This document shows, one piece after another, positions 16,785 to 25,303 of a DNA stretch of 64,000 nucleotides. Positions within the stretch are counted from its first letter, which is position 1, and the number at the start of each line of letters is the position of its first letter. Position numbers and translations under genes: made by a program. The notes below the pieces were generated by a model. It did not search any database, was not told where the DNA came from, and saw only the letters and a program-made list of their open reading frames with translations. The DNA is from Micromonospora sp. KC213 (lineage in GTDB: Bacteria; Actinomycetota; Actinomycetes; Mycobacteriales; Micromonosporaceae). The stretch is taken from positions 1-64,000 of the forward strand of contig NZ_SMKF01000002.1 of assembly GCF_004348325.1 (NCBI RefSeq). Direction: 5' to 3'.

Positions 16785-17315
16785 AGTTTGGTACGGCCCG
16801 GCGGCGCCGGCGCGGCGGCCCCGAGGATGGCGTCGATGACACCTACGCGACACGGCACTGGTCGGGCACAGCCACGGCGGGATGGTCATCACCGGTGCCG
16901 CCGACCGGGCACCGGATCGGATCGACTCCCTGGTTCACGTCGACGCCGTAGTACCCGCCGACGGCGACTCCTGCTGGTCCCTGGTGTCCGTCCAGAGCGG
17001 AGGTGGTACCTGGAGGTGGACGAGACCGGCTGCGCGTCTCGACCACTGCCGTTCTTCGATGCCCGGGCGACGCCGCACCCGATCGCCTCGGTGCTTCAGC
17101 CACTCCGACTCACCGGCGACCCGGGACAAGTCCGCCGTCGGGACTACGTCTACGCCGCGGGGTGGGCCGACCAGTCCCCGTTCACCCCGATCTACCAGAA
17201 GCCCAGCGCGGAGCCAGGCTGGACCACCCATGCTCTTGCCGGCGGACACAACCTGATGCGTGACACGCCGGAGGAGCTGACGAAGATCTTGGTCGACGTT
17301 GCCGCGTCCCGCTGA
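16785..17315 (+). pseudogene. Broken alpha/beta-hydrolase gene
   Basis: One frame gives LVGHSHGGMVITGAADRAPD (nucleophile-elbow GHSHGG) and RIDSLVHVDAVVPADGDSCW. After a shift near 16990-17010 another frame gives RPLPFFDARATPHPIASVLQ and the C-terminal AGGHNLMRDTPEELTKILVD with the catalytic histidine. The N-terminus before VWYG is missing. The order and motifs are those of small esterase-like alpha/beta hydrolases. Confidence 0.7.
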
Positions 17316-17445
17316 GCACGCATCCGACAGCCCACTCGGAAGGTCCGCCAATCGTCACGGAAAGTAGCCGGATCGCGGGTGCCTGCATCCGGACATGCCG
17401 AATAGCGTGCACCTGATCAGCGCATCGAGGAGGAGATCTTCGGGC

Positions 17446-18174
17446 TCAATCGTGCGACCGGCGTGCAAGGTACGCGTCGAGCCGGCGCAGCGCGGACGCA
17501 GGTGGTCTGGTCATTCGCTGTGGGCCCGCGTAGCCGCCCATCTCGGCCATCGCTGTCCAGTGCTGAACGCCGCTCCGGTCCCCGGCACTCTCGCATTGCC
17601 GCACCAGGTGGTGTGCCGCATCGGCCCAGCCGCTGGTAGCGGCAGCCGACCACAACTCCTCAGCGTCAGCCGCCTCGCCCCGCGACGCCAGCAGCACGGC
17701 AAGATCACTCATCGCCCGGGCGCTCCCCTGACCAGCGGCAAGGACCAGCATCTCCTCGGCCATGTCCAGGTCGCCGGCCGCCAATGCCCGCGCACCCATC
17801 TCGGCCTGCGCGGGAACATAGCCATACTCTGCCGAAAGCCGGTACATCCGACGCGCCGCTTCCTGTTGCCCATCCTCGGCAAGTAGCTCGGCATAGGTGA
17901 AGGCGGCGATGTAGTGACCCGCCTCGGCGGCCTGCTGCAGCAAGGGAAGCGCTTCTCCACGGTCGCGAACCCTGAGGTAGAACATAGCAAGCTGCTCGGC
18001 GGCGTTGCCGTCGCCGTCGGCGGCAGCAGCACGCCACCGCTCCTCCGCCAGCGCCCGGTCACCGTTCAGCCATGCGAGCACTTGGTCACGGGAGCGCTCA
18101 TAGGCGTAATGCGCCTGCACGGCCGGACCCGCTCCGCCTGGACCCTCCGCCCCGGACATATCGACCTGGTTCAT
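17446..18174 (-). CDS. Sel1/TPR-like repeat protein
   Basis: The protein has 242 residues and consists of successive 36-residue helical pairs of the Sel1 type, for example GNAAEQLAMFYLRVRDRGEA, AFTYAELLAEDGQQEAARRM and ARAMSDLAVLLASRGEAADA. Such solenoids mediate protein contacts; no catalytic domain is attached. No signal peptide is seen. ATG 18174 has AAGGAAGG before it. It stands alone on this strand. Confidence 0.75.
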   Translation of the reverse strand: MNQVDMSGAEGPGGAGPAVQAHYAYERSRDQVLAWLNGDRALAEERWRAAAADGDGNAAEQLAMFYLRVRDRGEALPLLQQAAEAGHYIAAFTYAELLAEDGQQEAARRMYRLSAEYGYVPAQAEMGARALAAGDLDMAEEMLVLAAGQGSARAMSDLAVLLASRGEAADAEELWSAAATSGWADAAHHLVRQCESAGDRSGVQHWTAMAEMGGYAGPQRMTRPPASALRRLDAYLARRSHD

Positions 18175-18448
18175 GCCTTCCTTCCTTTCCCGCCACCGAC
18201 CATCAGCCCTGCAGCACCCGCCCTCGCTACGCAGTACGCATACCAAGCGGGCGCAATCTCGATGCAGGCTTCATTCGTAGGTCACAGTGCCCGATCCGCC
18301 AAGGAGCCGACGGCAACGCACTCTTCTTGCCGCAGACCGCGCGCTACGCGGCGTGACCGCAACCGGATCAAGCCGGCACCCGTCGTGGCGAGTTGAATGC
18401 GCTTGGTCCTGTCGATGAAGTTATGACCGGTCAGTCGACCCAAGGGTC

Positions 18449-18454
18449 TAAGAT
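18449..18454 (+). promoter_or_regulatory. -10 box suggesting a leaderless mRNA
   Basis: TAAGAT ends seven bases before the TTG at 18461, which is the only start that keeps the RRHS motif of the phosphatase. No ribosome-binding site is visible. Both facts fit transcription starting at, or one or two bases before, the start codon. Confidence 0.4.
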
Positions 18455-18460
18455 CCCGGC

Positions 18461-19024
18461 TTGCGATGGCTCGAGATCCGACGACACTCGCTCACCAAGA
18501 AGGGCGAGGCACGTGGGCGTGGTTCCCATCTTTCGGCTGCCGGAGTGTCACTCGCCCGCGCCGTCGGTATGGGACTCGGCCCCTTTGCGTGCGTGCTCAG
18601 CAGCTCGTCGCCCCGAGCCATCGAGACGGCGGTTGCCATGGGCTACGCCGTTGACGACGTCGTGGAGATGCCCTCGGGTTACGTACCCGGCGAGGCTGAT
18701 CACCACGATCAGTGGCGTTGGAAGTCACCCTACGAGACCTACGCACAATTGATCTCCAGCCAGGGCGGTGTGGCGCAGGCTGCACGGGCTCACCGGAACC
18801 TGTGGATCAGGGCCGTCGAGTCAGTGCCCGACGGGAGCGGCGCCCTGATCATTTCACACGGCGGCAGCATCGAACCGGGACTCGTCGACTGCCTACCGAC
18901 CGCCGACCATCGATCCTGGGGTATGCCGTTCAGCCACTGCGACGGCGCTCGCCTTACTTATATCGACGGCCGATTCCAGGCCATCACATTCAGCCGGGCG
19001 CCCCAGAAGATTCGTACCCGATAG
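18461..19024 (+). CDS. Histidine phosphatase-family protein
   Basis: The protein has 187 residues. The phosphoglycerate-mutase-like catalytic motif normally reads RHG; here it is EIRRHSLTKKGEARGRGSHL at the N-terminus, so Gly is replaced by Ser. The second histidine is in LIISHGGSIEP, and the arginine of SSSPRAIETA is present. The order of the core is complete. The substrate of this broad family cannot be told. The start is TTG 18461, probably leaderless. It converges on the TetR gene. Confidence 0.8.
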   Translation: MRWLEIRRHSLTKKGEARGRGSHLSAAGVSLARAVGMGLGPFACVLSSSSPRAIETAVAMGYAVDDVVEMPSGYVPGEADHHDQWRWKSPYETYAQLISSQGGVAQAARAHRNLWIRAVESVPDGSGALIISHGGSIEPGLVDCLPTADHRSWGMPFSHCDGARLTYIDGRFQAITFSRAPQKIRTR

Positions 19025-19130
19025 CTTTGTTGCACCAACGTCTGGCACCCTCCTTTGCCGCCGTGCGAGCGCGAACTGACGTGCGGAACGGCCAATGGGG
19101 CGCACCGTTGGACTGGTAGGGAGGAAACCG

Positions 19131-19694
19131 TCAGCCGGTGCCGGTTGCGGCAATGCCAGTACGCAGTAGTCCGACCAAACGGCGGGCCTGCGCGGCGTCG
19201 GCGGTTAGGGCCGCTCCGCTGGCCAAGGTCAGCACGTCGGTGGCGGTGAGGTCGGAACGAAGTGCTGGCTGCGCGCGTCGGACAAGGCGATCGGCGATCG
19301 AGGTGATCGATGCGTGCCAGTCGCGGAACAGCGTGGTGCGGCGTTCGTCGGTGCTTTCCGTCGCGGCTAGGGCAAGGGGCCGCTTAGTGGCCACGTGCAC
19401 CACGAATTCGTCGAGCCAGGCGAACAGCGCGCCCGTCGGGTCCGCGGACCGCAACAACTGCTCGCCGCGTTGGCATAGTACGGCGACCTCGTCGGCGTAG
19501 ACGGCGACGAGCAGGTCGGCGCGCGTCGGGAAGTGGCGGTACAGGGTGGCGTTGCCTACCCCGGCGCGTCGGGCGATCACGTCGAATGCGACGTCGTTGC
19601 CTGCCTCGGCCAGTGCTTCACGGGCCGCAGCTATGAGCCGCGCACGGTTACGGGACGCGTCGGAGCGCGGGCCACGCTTGCTATCCGGGGACAT
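19131..19694 (-). CDS. TetR-family transcriptional regulator
   Basis: The protein has 187 residues. The N-terminal helix-turn-helix (about residues 18-60) contains LIAAAREALAEAGNDVAFDV, IARRAGVGNATLYRHFPTRA and DLLVAVYADE, the TetR signature. The C-terminal ligand domain is unremarkable. It diverges from the SnoaL-like gene, with a near-perfect inverted repeat between them, so it probably represses both promoters. The start is ATG 19694; GATAGCAAGC upstream gives only a weak ribosome site. Confidence 0.9.
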   Translation of the reverse strand: MSPDSKRGPRSDASRNRARLIAAAREALAEAGNDVAFDVIARRAGVGNATLYRHFPTRADLLVAVYADEVAVLCQRGEQLLRSADPTGALFAWLDEFVVHVATKRPLALAATESTDERRTTLFRDWHASITSIADRLVRRAQPALRSDLTATDVLTLASGAALTADAAQARRLVGLLRTGIAATGTG

Positions 19695-19716
19695 CCCCGC
19701 ATACGGTACCAGAAGT

Positions 19717-19738
19717 TAAACGGGGGTAGCCCCATTTA
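19717..19738. promoter_or_regulatory. Candidate TetR operator
   Basis: TAAACGGGG (19717-19725) and CCCCATTTA (19730-19738) form a dyad with one mismatch and a four-base centre. It lies in the 62-base divergent gap between the TetR and SnoaL-like genes, the standard place for a TetR operator. Confidence 0.55.
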
Positions 19739-19756
19739 GGGTGTGGAGGGATCACG

Positions 19757-20161
19757 ATGCCCATAACCATGGATGACCGGATCGCCATTACGGACCTGAT
19801 CAACTCGCACGGCCACCTGACGGATCGCGGCGACTTCGATGGCCTGGCGACGCTGTTCGCCGAAGATGTCGTCTACGACGTGTCGGCTCTCGGTGGTGGC
19901 AAACTGATCGGGCTCGCGGCAGTCCGCGAAGCCGGCCTGGCACTGGCCGACGCCAACCCAGTAGCCCACCACGTGACCAATATCGTGTTACGCGAGACGG
20001 CGGACGGCACGGTCAATGCCCTGTCCAAGGGATTTGGGGTCATGGCGGATGGATCGACCGGCAGCGTTGCGTACGAGGACACTGTCGAACGAACGGCCGC
20101 CGGATGGCGAATCACGCACCGGATCGTGCGCGCCCGACGCACGCCCCTACATCAGGACTGA
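19757..20161 (+). CDS. SnoaL-like / NTF2-fold protein
   Basis: The protein has 134 residues. ALVTDLIN-type opening (RIAITDLINSHGHLTDRGDF), a DVVYDVSALGGGKLIGLAAV centre, the HHVTNIVLRETADG strand and a closing GWRITHRIVRARR follow the SnoaL_4 pattern: small cyclases, isomerases or dehydratases. GGAGGG lies six bases before ATG 19757. It is divergent from TetR and probably repressed by it; its product may process the TetR ligand. Confidence 0.85.
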   Translation: MPITMDDRIAITDLINSHGHLTDRGDFDGLATLFAEDVVYDVSALGGGKLIGLAAVREAGLALADANPVAHHVTNIVLRETADGTVNALSKGFGVMADGSTGSVAYEDTVERTAAGWRITHRIVRARRTPLHQD

Positions 20162-20241
20162 CACTAACCAAGATCGAGTGCCCGCTCATGCGGCTCCCGG
20201 TGGGCTTGGCGTTCATCACCGCTGGTGACGCACGGTGATGT

Positions 20242-20605
20242 ATGGCTACCCCTCCTGTCTCCGCATCCCGTGGCGTATCGGCCGATCAACTCGTTCTGCG
20301 CGCCGCGGTGTCGGCCTTCCTGGTTCGCTATCGTGGCCAGACTCAGGTTCATACCGAGTCCGACCCGCGCGTCTTCCTGCTCTGGTGCGCCGATCACGGC
20401 CCGGACCCGCTGGCTGCGGCGCGGGTTGATATCGAGCGGTACGTGCGCTTGCTGCAAGACGTTCGCCGGCACCAGCCCTCGACGGTGTCCCGCCGACTGT
20501 CGGTCGTGGTCGGCTTCTATCGGGTCTGCGTCATCGACGCCGTCGGCGGACCCGGCGGCCGACGACGTCCGCCGGCCCACGGTGCCGGCCGAGTCACCGA
20601 CCCTC
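20242..20605 (+). pseudogene. Truncated tyrosine recombinase (phage/ICE-type integrase)
   Basis: From ATG 20242 the frame gives the core-binding domain of a tyrosine recombinase: AVSAFLVRYRGQTQVHTESD, PRVFLLWCADHG and LQDVRRHQPSTVSRRLSVVV. Near 20545 a shift is needed to continue into ADDVRRPTVPAESPTLG, the usual linker to the catalytic domain. The catalytic domain with its R-H-R-Y residues is absent: the sequence runs directly into the end of the SpoU gene. Confidence 0.75.
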
Positions 20606-21421
20606 GGCGGCGGCGGCCCGCTGGCGTGCCGATTCGTACAGCACGACAGTCGCGGCGGTCGCCGCGTTCAGGGAGCTGGCGGACCCGAACATGGGGATCC
20701 GGACGAGTTGGTCGCATGCCTCGCACCAGCCCGAGCTGAGGCCGGTGGTCTCGTTGCCGATCAACGCCAGGGTGGGTTGTGTGAAGTCGTACTCGGCGGC
20801 GTCCAGAATGCCGCGCTCATCGGTTCCCATGATGCCGATGCCGATGCCGTCGGCGCGGACGTCAGCGACCCAGGATAGAACGGCCTGGTGGGAGGGCACC
20901 CGGACCACGGGCAAGGCGAACAGCGAGCCGGTGCTCGCCCGGACCGCCTTCGGGTCGTACACGTCGGCGGCGTGGCCGGTGACGATGACGCCGCCGGCGC
21001 CGAAGGCGTCCGCCGACCGAACGAGGGTCCCGATGTTGCCGGGGCTGGTGGGCCGATCGAACACGACGGTGAGCATGGTCGGACCGACCGGGATACGGCG
21101 CAGGTTGTCCTCCGGCAGCGCGACCACGGCCAGCAGCTCTGGAACCTTGTCTGCCTTGCCTCCCAGTTCGTGCATCAGTTCACGCGAGACGGCGAACTTC
21201 TCGGCCCGGACTGTGTCCAGGGCCTCGCGTGCCCAGCCGGACAGCTGAGCGCTGGTGTCGTAGAGCAGCTCCCGGATCTGCCAGCCGTGTTCGACGGCCA
21301 TGGTGATCGGGCGCACGCCCTGCACGAGGAACTCGCCACGTCGCTGCCGTTTGGTCCGATTGCCGAGGAGAGCGTTCCACTGCTGGAACCGGGCATTGCG
21401 CGCACTCACTCGCAGAACCAC
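20594..21421 (-). CDS. SpoU/TrmH-family RNA 2'-O-methyltransferase
   Basis: The protein has about 275 residues. The N-terminal substrate-binding part starts RVSARNARFQQWNALLGNRT, and the SPOUT knot motifs are RSADAFGAGGVIV (motif 1), ALIGNETTGLS (motif 2) and IPMFGSASSLNAATAATVVL (motif 3). These enzymes methylate 2'-hydroxyls of rRNA or tRNA with S-adenosylmethionine through a trefoil-knot SAM site. I placed the start at GTG 21421, which has GGAGGCGGGG upstream and where conserved sequence begins; the frame is open for 57 more residues. Its last codons overlap the integrase remnant. Confidence 0.85.
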   Translation of the reverse strand: MVLRVSARNARFQQWNALLGNRTKRQRRGEFLVQGVRPITMAVEHGWQIRELLYDTSAQLSGWAREALDTVRAEKFAVSRELMHELGGKADKVPELLAVVALPEDNLRRIPVGPTMLTVVFDRPTSPGNIGTLVRSADAFGAGGVIVTGHAADVYDPKAVRASTGSLFALPVVRVPSHQAVLSWVADVRADGIGIGIMGTDERGILDAAEYDFTQPTLALIGNETTGLSSGWCEACDQLVRIPMFGSASSLNAATAATVVLYESARQRAAAAEGR

Positions 21422-21524
21422 TGCCAACCCCGCCTCCGACGCATTAGCCCGCCCATGCCCTGCCTGCCACGCTTCACCCGCCTCTGGCTCCCCGAGGTTT
21501 CCGACAAGACCTTCGGCCAGGCGC

Positions 21525-22358
21525 TCAGGAACGGACGGAGCAAGTCGCCCCGGCGCCGCGGTCGGTGCCGTCCCCGTCCGGACCGAGGGCATCCAGTCCG
21601 AGACCCCGACGGATCGCGATCTCTACGGGTGAGTATGCGCTGTCAGCCCGCTCCAGTTCGTACGGTGCGGCTGGCATCAGCGGCGGTTGGGCCATGAAGC
21701 GGGGCCGCGTTCCGTGGTGCGGTTGCGCCGCGTGCACCAGGAATGGGTGGCACAGGAAGACGTCGCCCGGAGATCCGGTGGCGAGGGCGAGCGGCCGGTG
21801 CTCGGACGCCGCCACCAGGTCGGGCGCAAGGGCCAGTCCGCTCGCTCCGTCCTCCCCGTACTTCTCCAGCACTTTCGGCACGTCGAGGTGGGAGCCGACC
21901 CGGATCCGGGTCGGGGCGTCCTTCTCACCGACCTCACTGAACAGGAACAGCATCAGCAGTGCCCGGCCGCGGGAGCGCACATTGGTGAAGTACCAGCTCT
22001 CGCCCTCCGGCAGATAGCTGCCCTCGATGTGCCAGCCCGCGTCGTCCGGCTCCTCTTCGTGCGGGAAGCGCAGCGGGAACGTGCCCAGCGAGTAGCGCGG
22101 CTCCCAGCGTCCCGCGCCGACGAGCAGGTCGTACACGTGGTGTAGGAACGGGGAGTTCGGAGCGGCGGCGAACGGCCCCTGCGCCATGCCGGGCACCCAG
22201 TGCACGGGCCGCGTCCACGTCGCTGGATCGTCCGGGTCGCAGCCCGTCTCCCGCCACAGCAGCCGCGCGCAGTCCGCTGCCACGCGCGGCGCGACGGCAC
22301 CCTCCAGCTTAACGAAGCCGTCGCGAAGAAAGCGGGATACCAAGGTCGTGTCAGACAT
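21525..22358 (-). CDS. Phytanoyl-CoA dioxygenase (PhyH)-family protein
   Basis: The protein has 277 residues of the Fe(II)/2-oxoglutarate dioxygenase fold. The N-terminal VSRFLRDGFVKLEGAVAPRV is a PhyH start, AGWHIEGSYLPEGESWYFTN carries the first iron ligands (H and E, in place of the usual HxD), and DVFLCHPFLVHAAQPHHGTR holds the distal histidine and the arginine that binds oxoglutarate. Replacement of Asp by Glu in HxD occurs in this family. The substrate is unknown. The SpoU gene follows on the same strand after about 100 bases. Confidence 0.8.
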   Translation of the reverse strand: MSDTTLVSRFLRDGFVKLEGAVAPRVAADCARLLWRETGCDPDDPATWTRPVHWVPGMAQGPFAAAPNSPFLHHVYDLLVGAGRWEPRYSLGTFPLRFPHEEEPDDAGWHIEGSYLPEGESWYFTNVRSRGRALLMLFLFSEVGEKDAPTRIRVGSHLDVPKVLEKYGEDGASGLALAPDLVAASEHRPLALATGSPGDVFLCHPFLVHAAQPHHGTRPRFMAQPPLMPAAPYELERADSAYSPVEIAIRRGLGLDALGPDGDGTDRGAGATCSVRS

Positions 22359-22389
22359 GCCCTCATCGTGCGGCAGCGCCGGTCTCGAT

Positions 22390-22423
22390 CACCCGACATG
22401 TTCCGCGCCGCTTTTGTCGGGTG
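22390..22423. promoter_or_regulatory. Inverted repeat in a divergent gap
   Basis: CACCCGACA (22390-22398) and TGTCGGGTG (22415-22423) are perfect nine-base arms with a 16-base centre, between the divergent PhyH and GyrI-like genes. It could be an operator for a regulator outside this locus or for the GyrI-like protein's partner; no DNA-binding gene is adjacent. Confidence 0.4.
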
Positions 22424-22466
22424 CCCACCGATGCGCTGCGACCAAGGTTGACGTCGGACGGAGGGC

Positions 22467-23006
22467 TTGATGATCTCGGCACTCCGTCGGACCGTCGAAG
22501 GGAGCGAACACGTGGACACCCGCATCGTCGACCATCCCGAGTTCCGGCTCGTGGGGCGCGCGACCCGTGCCCGGCTGGTCCATCAAGGCATCAACCCGCA
22601 CATCCAGCGGCACATCACCGCACTGCCGATGGAGGAGCACCTGCGCTTGAAGGCTCTCGGCAATACTGAGCCGAGCGGCCTGCTCGCGGTCAGCGACGAC
22701 CTTGACCCCGACTACGCCGAGGGCAGCGAGCTGACCTACCTTCACGGGGTCGCCGTGTCCCCGGGTACGCCGGTCCCCGGCGGCCTCGACATCATCGAAG
22801 TTCCGGCCGGCAGATGGGTGGTCATCCGGACCAGGGGGCCGCATCCGCAGACTTTGCAAAAGGCCTGGGCCACGGCCGCAGCCGCGTGGTTCCCGTCCAA
22901 CCCGTGGCGTCTGCGGCCAGGTCCGGAGATCGTCGCGGTGCATGAGCCCACGAACGACTTCAGCACCGCGACCTGTGAACTCTGGCTGCCCGTCGAACCG
23001 GCGTAA
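22467..23006 (+). CDS. Stand-alone GyrI-like / AraC effector-binding domain protein
   Basis: The protein has 179 residues from ATG 22467, where GGAGG precedes at close spacing; GTG 22512 after GGGAG would give 164. RIVDHPEFRLVGRATRARLV opens the two-fold repeat of the GyrI-like small-molecule-binding domain, and the closing FSTATCELWLPVEP is its last strand. There is no helix-turn-helix, so this is a free-standing SHS2-fold ligand-binding protein, such as those that bind drugs or inhibit DNA gyrase. Confidence 0.8.
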   Translation: MMISALRRTVEGSEHVDTRIVDHPEFRLVGRATRARLVHQGINPHIQRHITALPMEEHLRLKALGNTEPSGLLAVSDDLDPDYAEGSELTYLHGVAVSPGTPVPGGLDIIEVPAGRWVVIRTRGPHPQTLQKAWATAAAAWFPSNPWRLRPGPEIVAVHEPTNDFSTATCELWLPVEPA

Positions 23007-23053
23007 CGATCTGGCGAGCATCCAGACAGCATGGAGTTCTTTGTTCGCGGCGG

Positions 23054-24307
23054 TCAGGCGTTGGGCAGTTCGCGCATGCGTGGGACCGGAGAGAACACGA
23101 CAAAGAGCACACCGGCCACCGCACCGACCGCGCCGATCCATAGTGCCGAGCGCACTCCGATCAGCTCGCCGAGGACCCCGCCGAGCAGCGCCCCGATCGG
23201 CCGCACACCGTAGTTGACGGTGCGCTGCGCGCCCTTGACCAGGGAGAGCCGGGACACCGGGGTTGCTGCCGTCTGCAGCGAGCCGACCCCGATGTCGAGG
23301 ATCATCACGCCGAGCGAGGAGAGGAACTCCGCGGCGAACAGCATGCCGATCACCACCGGCTGGGGGCCGTCTGCGAGCGGGATCAATACCAGCGGGAGCG
23401 GGAACGCCACGTATCCGAAGACCACGACCGGGCCGATGCCGAACCGGCGGGTGAGCGGGCCGGTGACCGCGGCGCCGACCAGCCCGCCGATCGATGCGAT
23501 GCCGATCAGCGCGCCGAGCATCCCGGGCGAGACGCCCAGCACGGTGGTCACGTAGAGGATCAGCAGCGCGTGGAAGACGTAGTTGAACAAATTCATCACG
23601 GTGACGCCGAGCAGCAGCTGCCGCAGCACCGCGGACCGGACGATGAACGCCAGCCCGGAGCCGATCCCCAAGCCGCCGCCTCGCGACCTGGAACCGGCGT
23701 TCTCCGGTGGGGCGATCCGGGTCAGCAGCAGAGCCGATCCCAGGTACGACAGCACATCGGCCACCAGCGCGAACGGCGCGGTGAGCACCTGCACGAGGAC
23801 ACCACCTACGCTCGGACCGGCCACGAACGACATGGCCCGGGCGCCGTTGGTCAGCGAGTTCGCGGCGATGTAGTCCGGCCGCCGCACCACAGAGGCGAAC
23901 AGACTGCCGTCGGCGACCTCGTAGAAGACGGTGAGCGTACCGATGGCGAAGGACAGCACGCACAGGTGCCAAAGGTCCAGCACCCCGGCGAACGCCAGCA
24001 CCGGCACCACCAGCAGCAGTGCGGCCCGGCCCAGGTCGGCACCGATCATGACCTTCCGCTTGTACCCCTGCCGGTCCACCCACGCCCCGGCGAGCAGCGA
24101 GAGGAAGAGGTTCGGCAGCAGCGCGGCGGCGGTCAGGTATCCCATCTCGGCCGCTCCGGCACCGATCGTCAGCACGGCGAGCAGCGGGATCGCGATCAGC
24201 GAGATCTGGTCGCCGACCATCGAGACGACGTGCGCCGACCAGTAGTGCCGGAACACCCGTTCCCGAAGCAGCGCCGCTGCGGGCTTCGGCAGCGCATCGG
24301 TGGTCAC
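23054..24307 (-). CDS. MFS transporter (12 TM)
   Basis: The protein has 417 residues with about twelve hydrophobic segments. The first loop reads AGAWVDRQGYKRKVMIGADL, the major-facilitator motif A region, and the second half has GVLGVSPGMLGALIGIASIG. It is of the drug/enterobactin-exporter-like group found next to ArsR regulators in actinomycetes. It overlaps the upstream ArsR gene by four bases, so both are translated from one mRNA and the regulator probably controls its own export pump. The exported compound is unknown. Confidence 0.87.
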   Translation of the reverse strand: MTTDALPKPAAALLRERVFRHYWSAHVVSMVGDQISLIAIPLLAVLTIGAGAAEMGYLTAAALLPNLFLSLLAGAWVDRQGYKRKVMIGADLGRAALLLVVPVLAFAGVLDLWHLCVLSFAIGTLTVFYEVADGSLFASVVRRPDYIAANSLTNGARAMSFVAGPSVGGVLVQVLTAPFALVADVLSYLGSALLLTRIAPPENAGSRSRGGGLGIGSGLAFIVRSAVLRQLLLGVTVMNLFNYVFHALLILYVTTVLGVSPGMLGALIGIASIGGLVGAAVTGPLTRRFGIGPVVVFGYVAFPLPLVLIPLADGPQPVVIGMLFAAEFLSSLGVMILDIGVGSLQTAATPVSRLSLVKGAQRTVNYGVRPIGALLGGVLGELIGVRSALWIGAVGAVAGVLFVVFSPVPRMRELPNA

Positions 24308-24879
24308 GGCGCGCCATCCTCAGGCGTCGGGATAGCCATCTGCACGACGGCGACCGGCCTGGATCCGTCGGTACGTGCCGTCTTGTCCCGATACGGTGCC
24401 AGCAACGCCTCGACCTGGGTGAGTAGCGTGACCAGCTGCTCGGCGGTCACATAGATCATGTCGTCGCTGAAACCGGCCGCCGCGCGCCACTCGGCGGGCT
24501 CCTCGCCGCGGACGGCGAGATAGGCCTCCGCCTGCCGTGTGTACTGCCGCAGGATCGCCGCGTTCAGCTGGTCGGCCGCGACCCGCGTTTCCGGGTCGTC
24601 CGAGTCGTCGGTCCACGATGTGCTGCTCGCGGTCGCCTGCCAGGGCCGCTCCCGTCCGTCGGCCGCGGGTGCCCGTTCGGCCAGCCCGTACTTCGCGAGC
24701 TGCCGCAGGTGGAACGAGCAGTTCGGCACGTTCTCGTCCAGAACGGCGGCGCACTGGGTGGCGGTCATCGGACCGTTGCGCCGCAGCATCCCGATCAGGC
24801 TCAGCCGCAGCGGGTGCGCGTAGGCGCGTAGGGCCCGCGGGTCGTTCAACCGGATCGTCTTGCGTTCCTCGGAAGCCAT
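24304..24879 (-). CDS. ArsR-type winged-helix regulator
   Basis: The protein has 191 residues. LNDPRALRAYAHPLRLSLIG and the helices TATQCAAVLDENVPNCSFHL, RQLAKYGLAERAPAADGRER form the ArsR/HTH_20 winged helix; the rest is a helical domain for an organic ligand, with no metal-binding cysteine set. The start is ATG 24879. It forms an operon with the MFS gene by an ATGA overlap, and has an AT-rich dyad immediately upstream. Confidence 0.88.
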   Translation of the reverse strand: MASEERKTIRLNDPRALRAYAHPLRLSLIGMLRRNGPMTATQCAAVLDENVPNCSFHLRQLAKYGLAERAPAADGRERPWQATASSTSWTDDSDDPETRVAADQLNAAILRQYTRQAEAYLAVRGEEPAEWRAAAGFSDDMIYVTAEQLVTLLTQVEALLAPYRDKTARTDGSRPVAVVQMAIPTPEDGAP

Positions 24880-24887
24880 ACCAGCAG

Positions 24888-24915
24888 ATTGCTTTATAAA
24901 GACAGCTTTAGCAAT
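24888..24915. promoter_or_regulatory. Candidate ArsR operator / promoter
   Basis: ATTGCT (24888-24893) and AGCAAT (24910-24915) flank CTTTATAAAG and CTTTA blocks, giving an interrupted dyad nine bases upstream of the ArsR start. The AT content is far above the surroundings. It probably holds the promoter and the repressor site of the ArsR-MFS operon. Confidence 0.5.
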
Positions 24916-24929
24916 ATCTCTCTAGCATC

Positions 24930-25142
24930 TGTTGGTCGAGGCTCGACGGCGGCAGGCGCCGCTGCGGCGCGGTCCACAGCAAGGCCGACGGTCGCACAGC
25001 CGCAGCTGCACCGACCTTCGACAGTGTCGAACGGCAACTGCACGCGCAGCTCATCGCGCCGGGAACACCACCGCCAGCAGACGCGCGATGACGCCTCGCT
25101 CGATATCACTGAGCGGACGAGGTTTGTCGTCGCGGTCATAGC
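24930..25142 (-). pseudogene. Remnant of a small conserved hypothetical protein
   Basis: On the minus strand one frame gives DDKPRPLSDIERGVIARLLA then VVFPA; after a one-base slip the other gives DELRVQLPFDTVEGRCSCGC and ATVGLAVDRA. The CxCGC motif and order match a common short actinobacterial protein of unknown function. Bases 25143-25303 hold another unassigned minus-strand fragment (GKLIERARPILGEHKVRLLR). Confidence 0.5.
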
Positions 25143-25303
25143 GCCCTCTGATGGGGCAGGCCGGCGTGGAACCGCAGCAGCCGGACCTTGTGCTCGCCCA
25201 GGATCGGGCGAGCACGCTCGATCAGCTTGCCGGAGTTCGGCCACACGCTCGCGTCCGTATCAGCGAACCGATACTGAGGTCGCTGTGCGAAGAGCTGTCC
25301 GGC

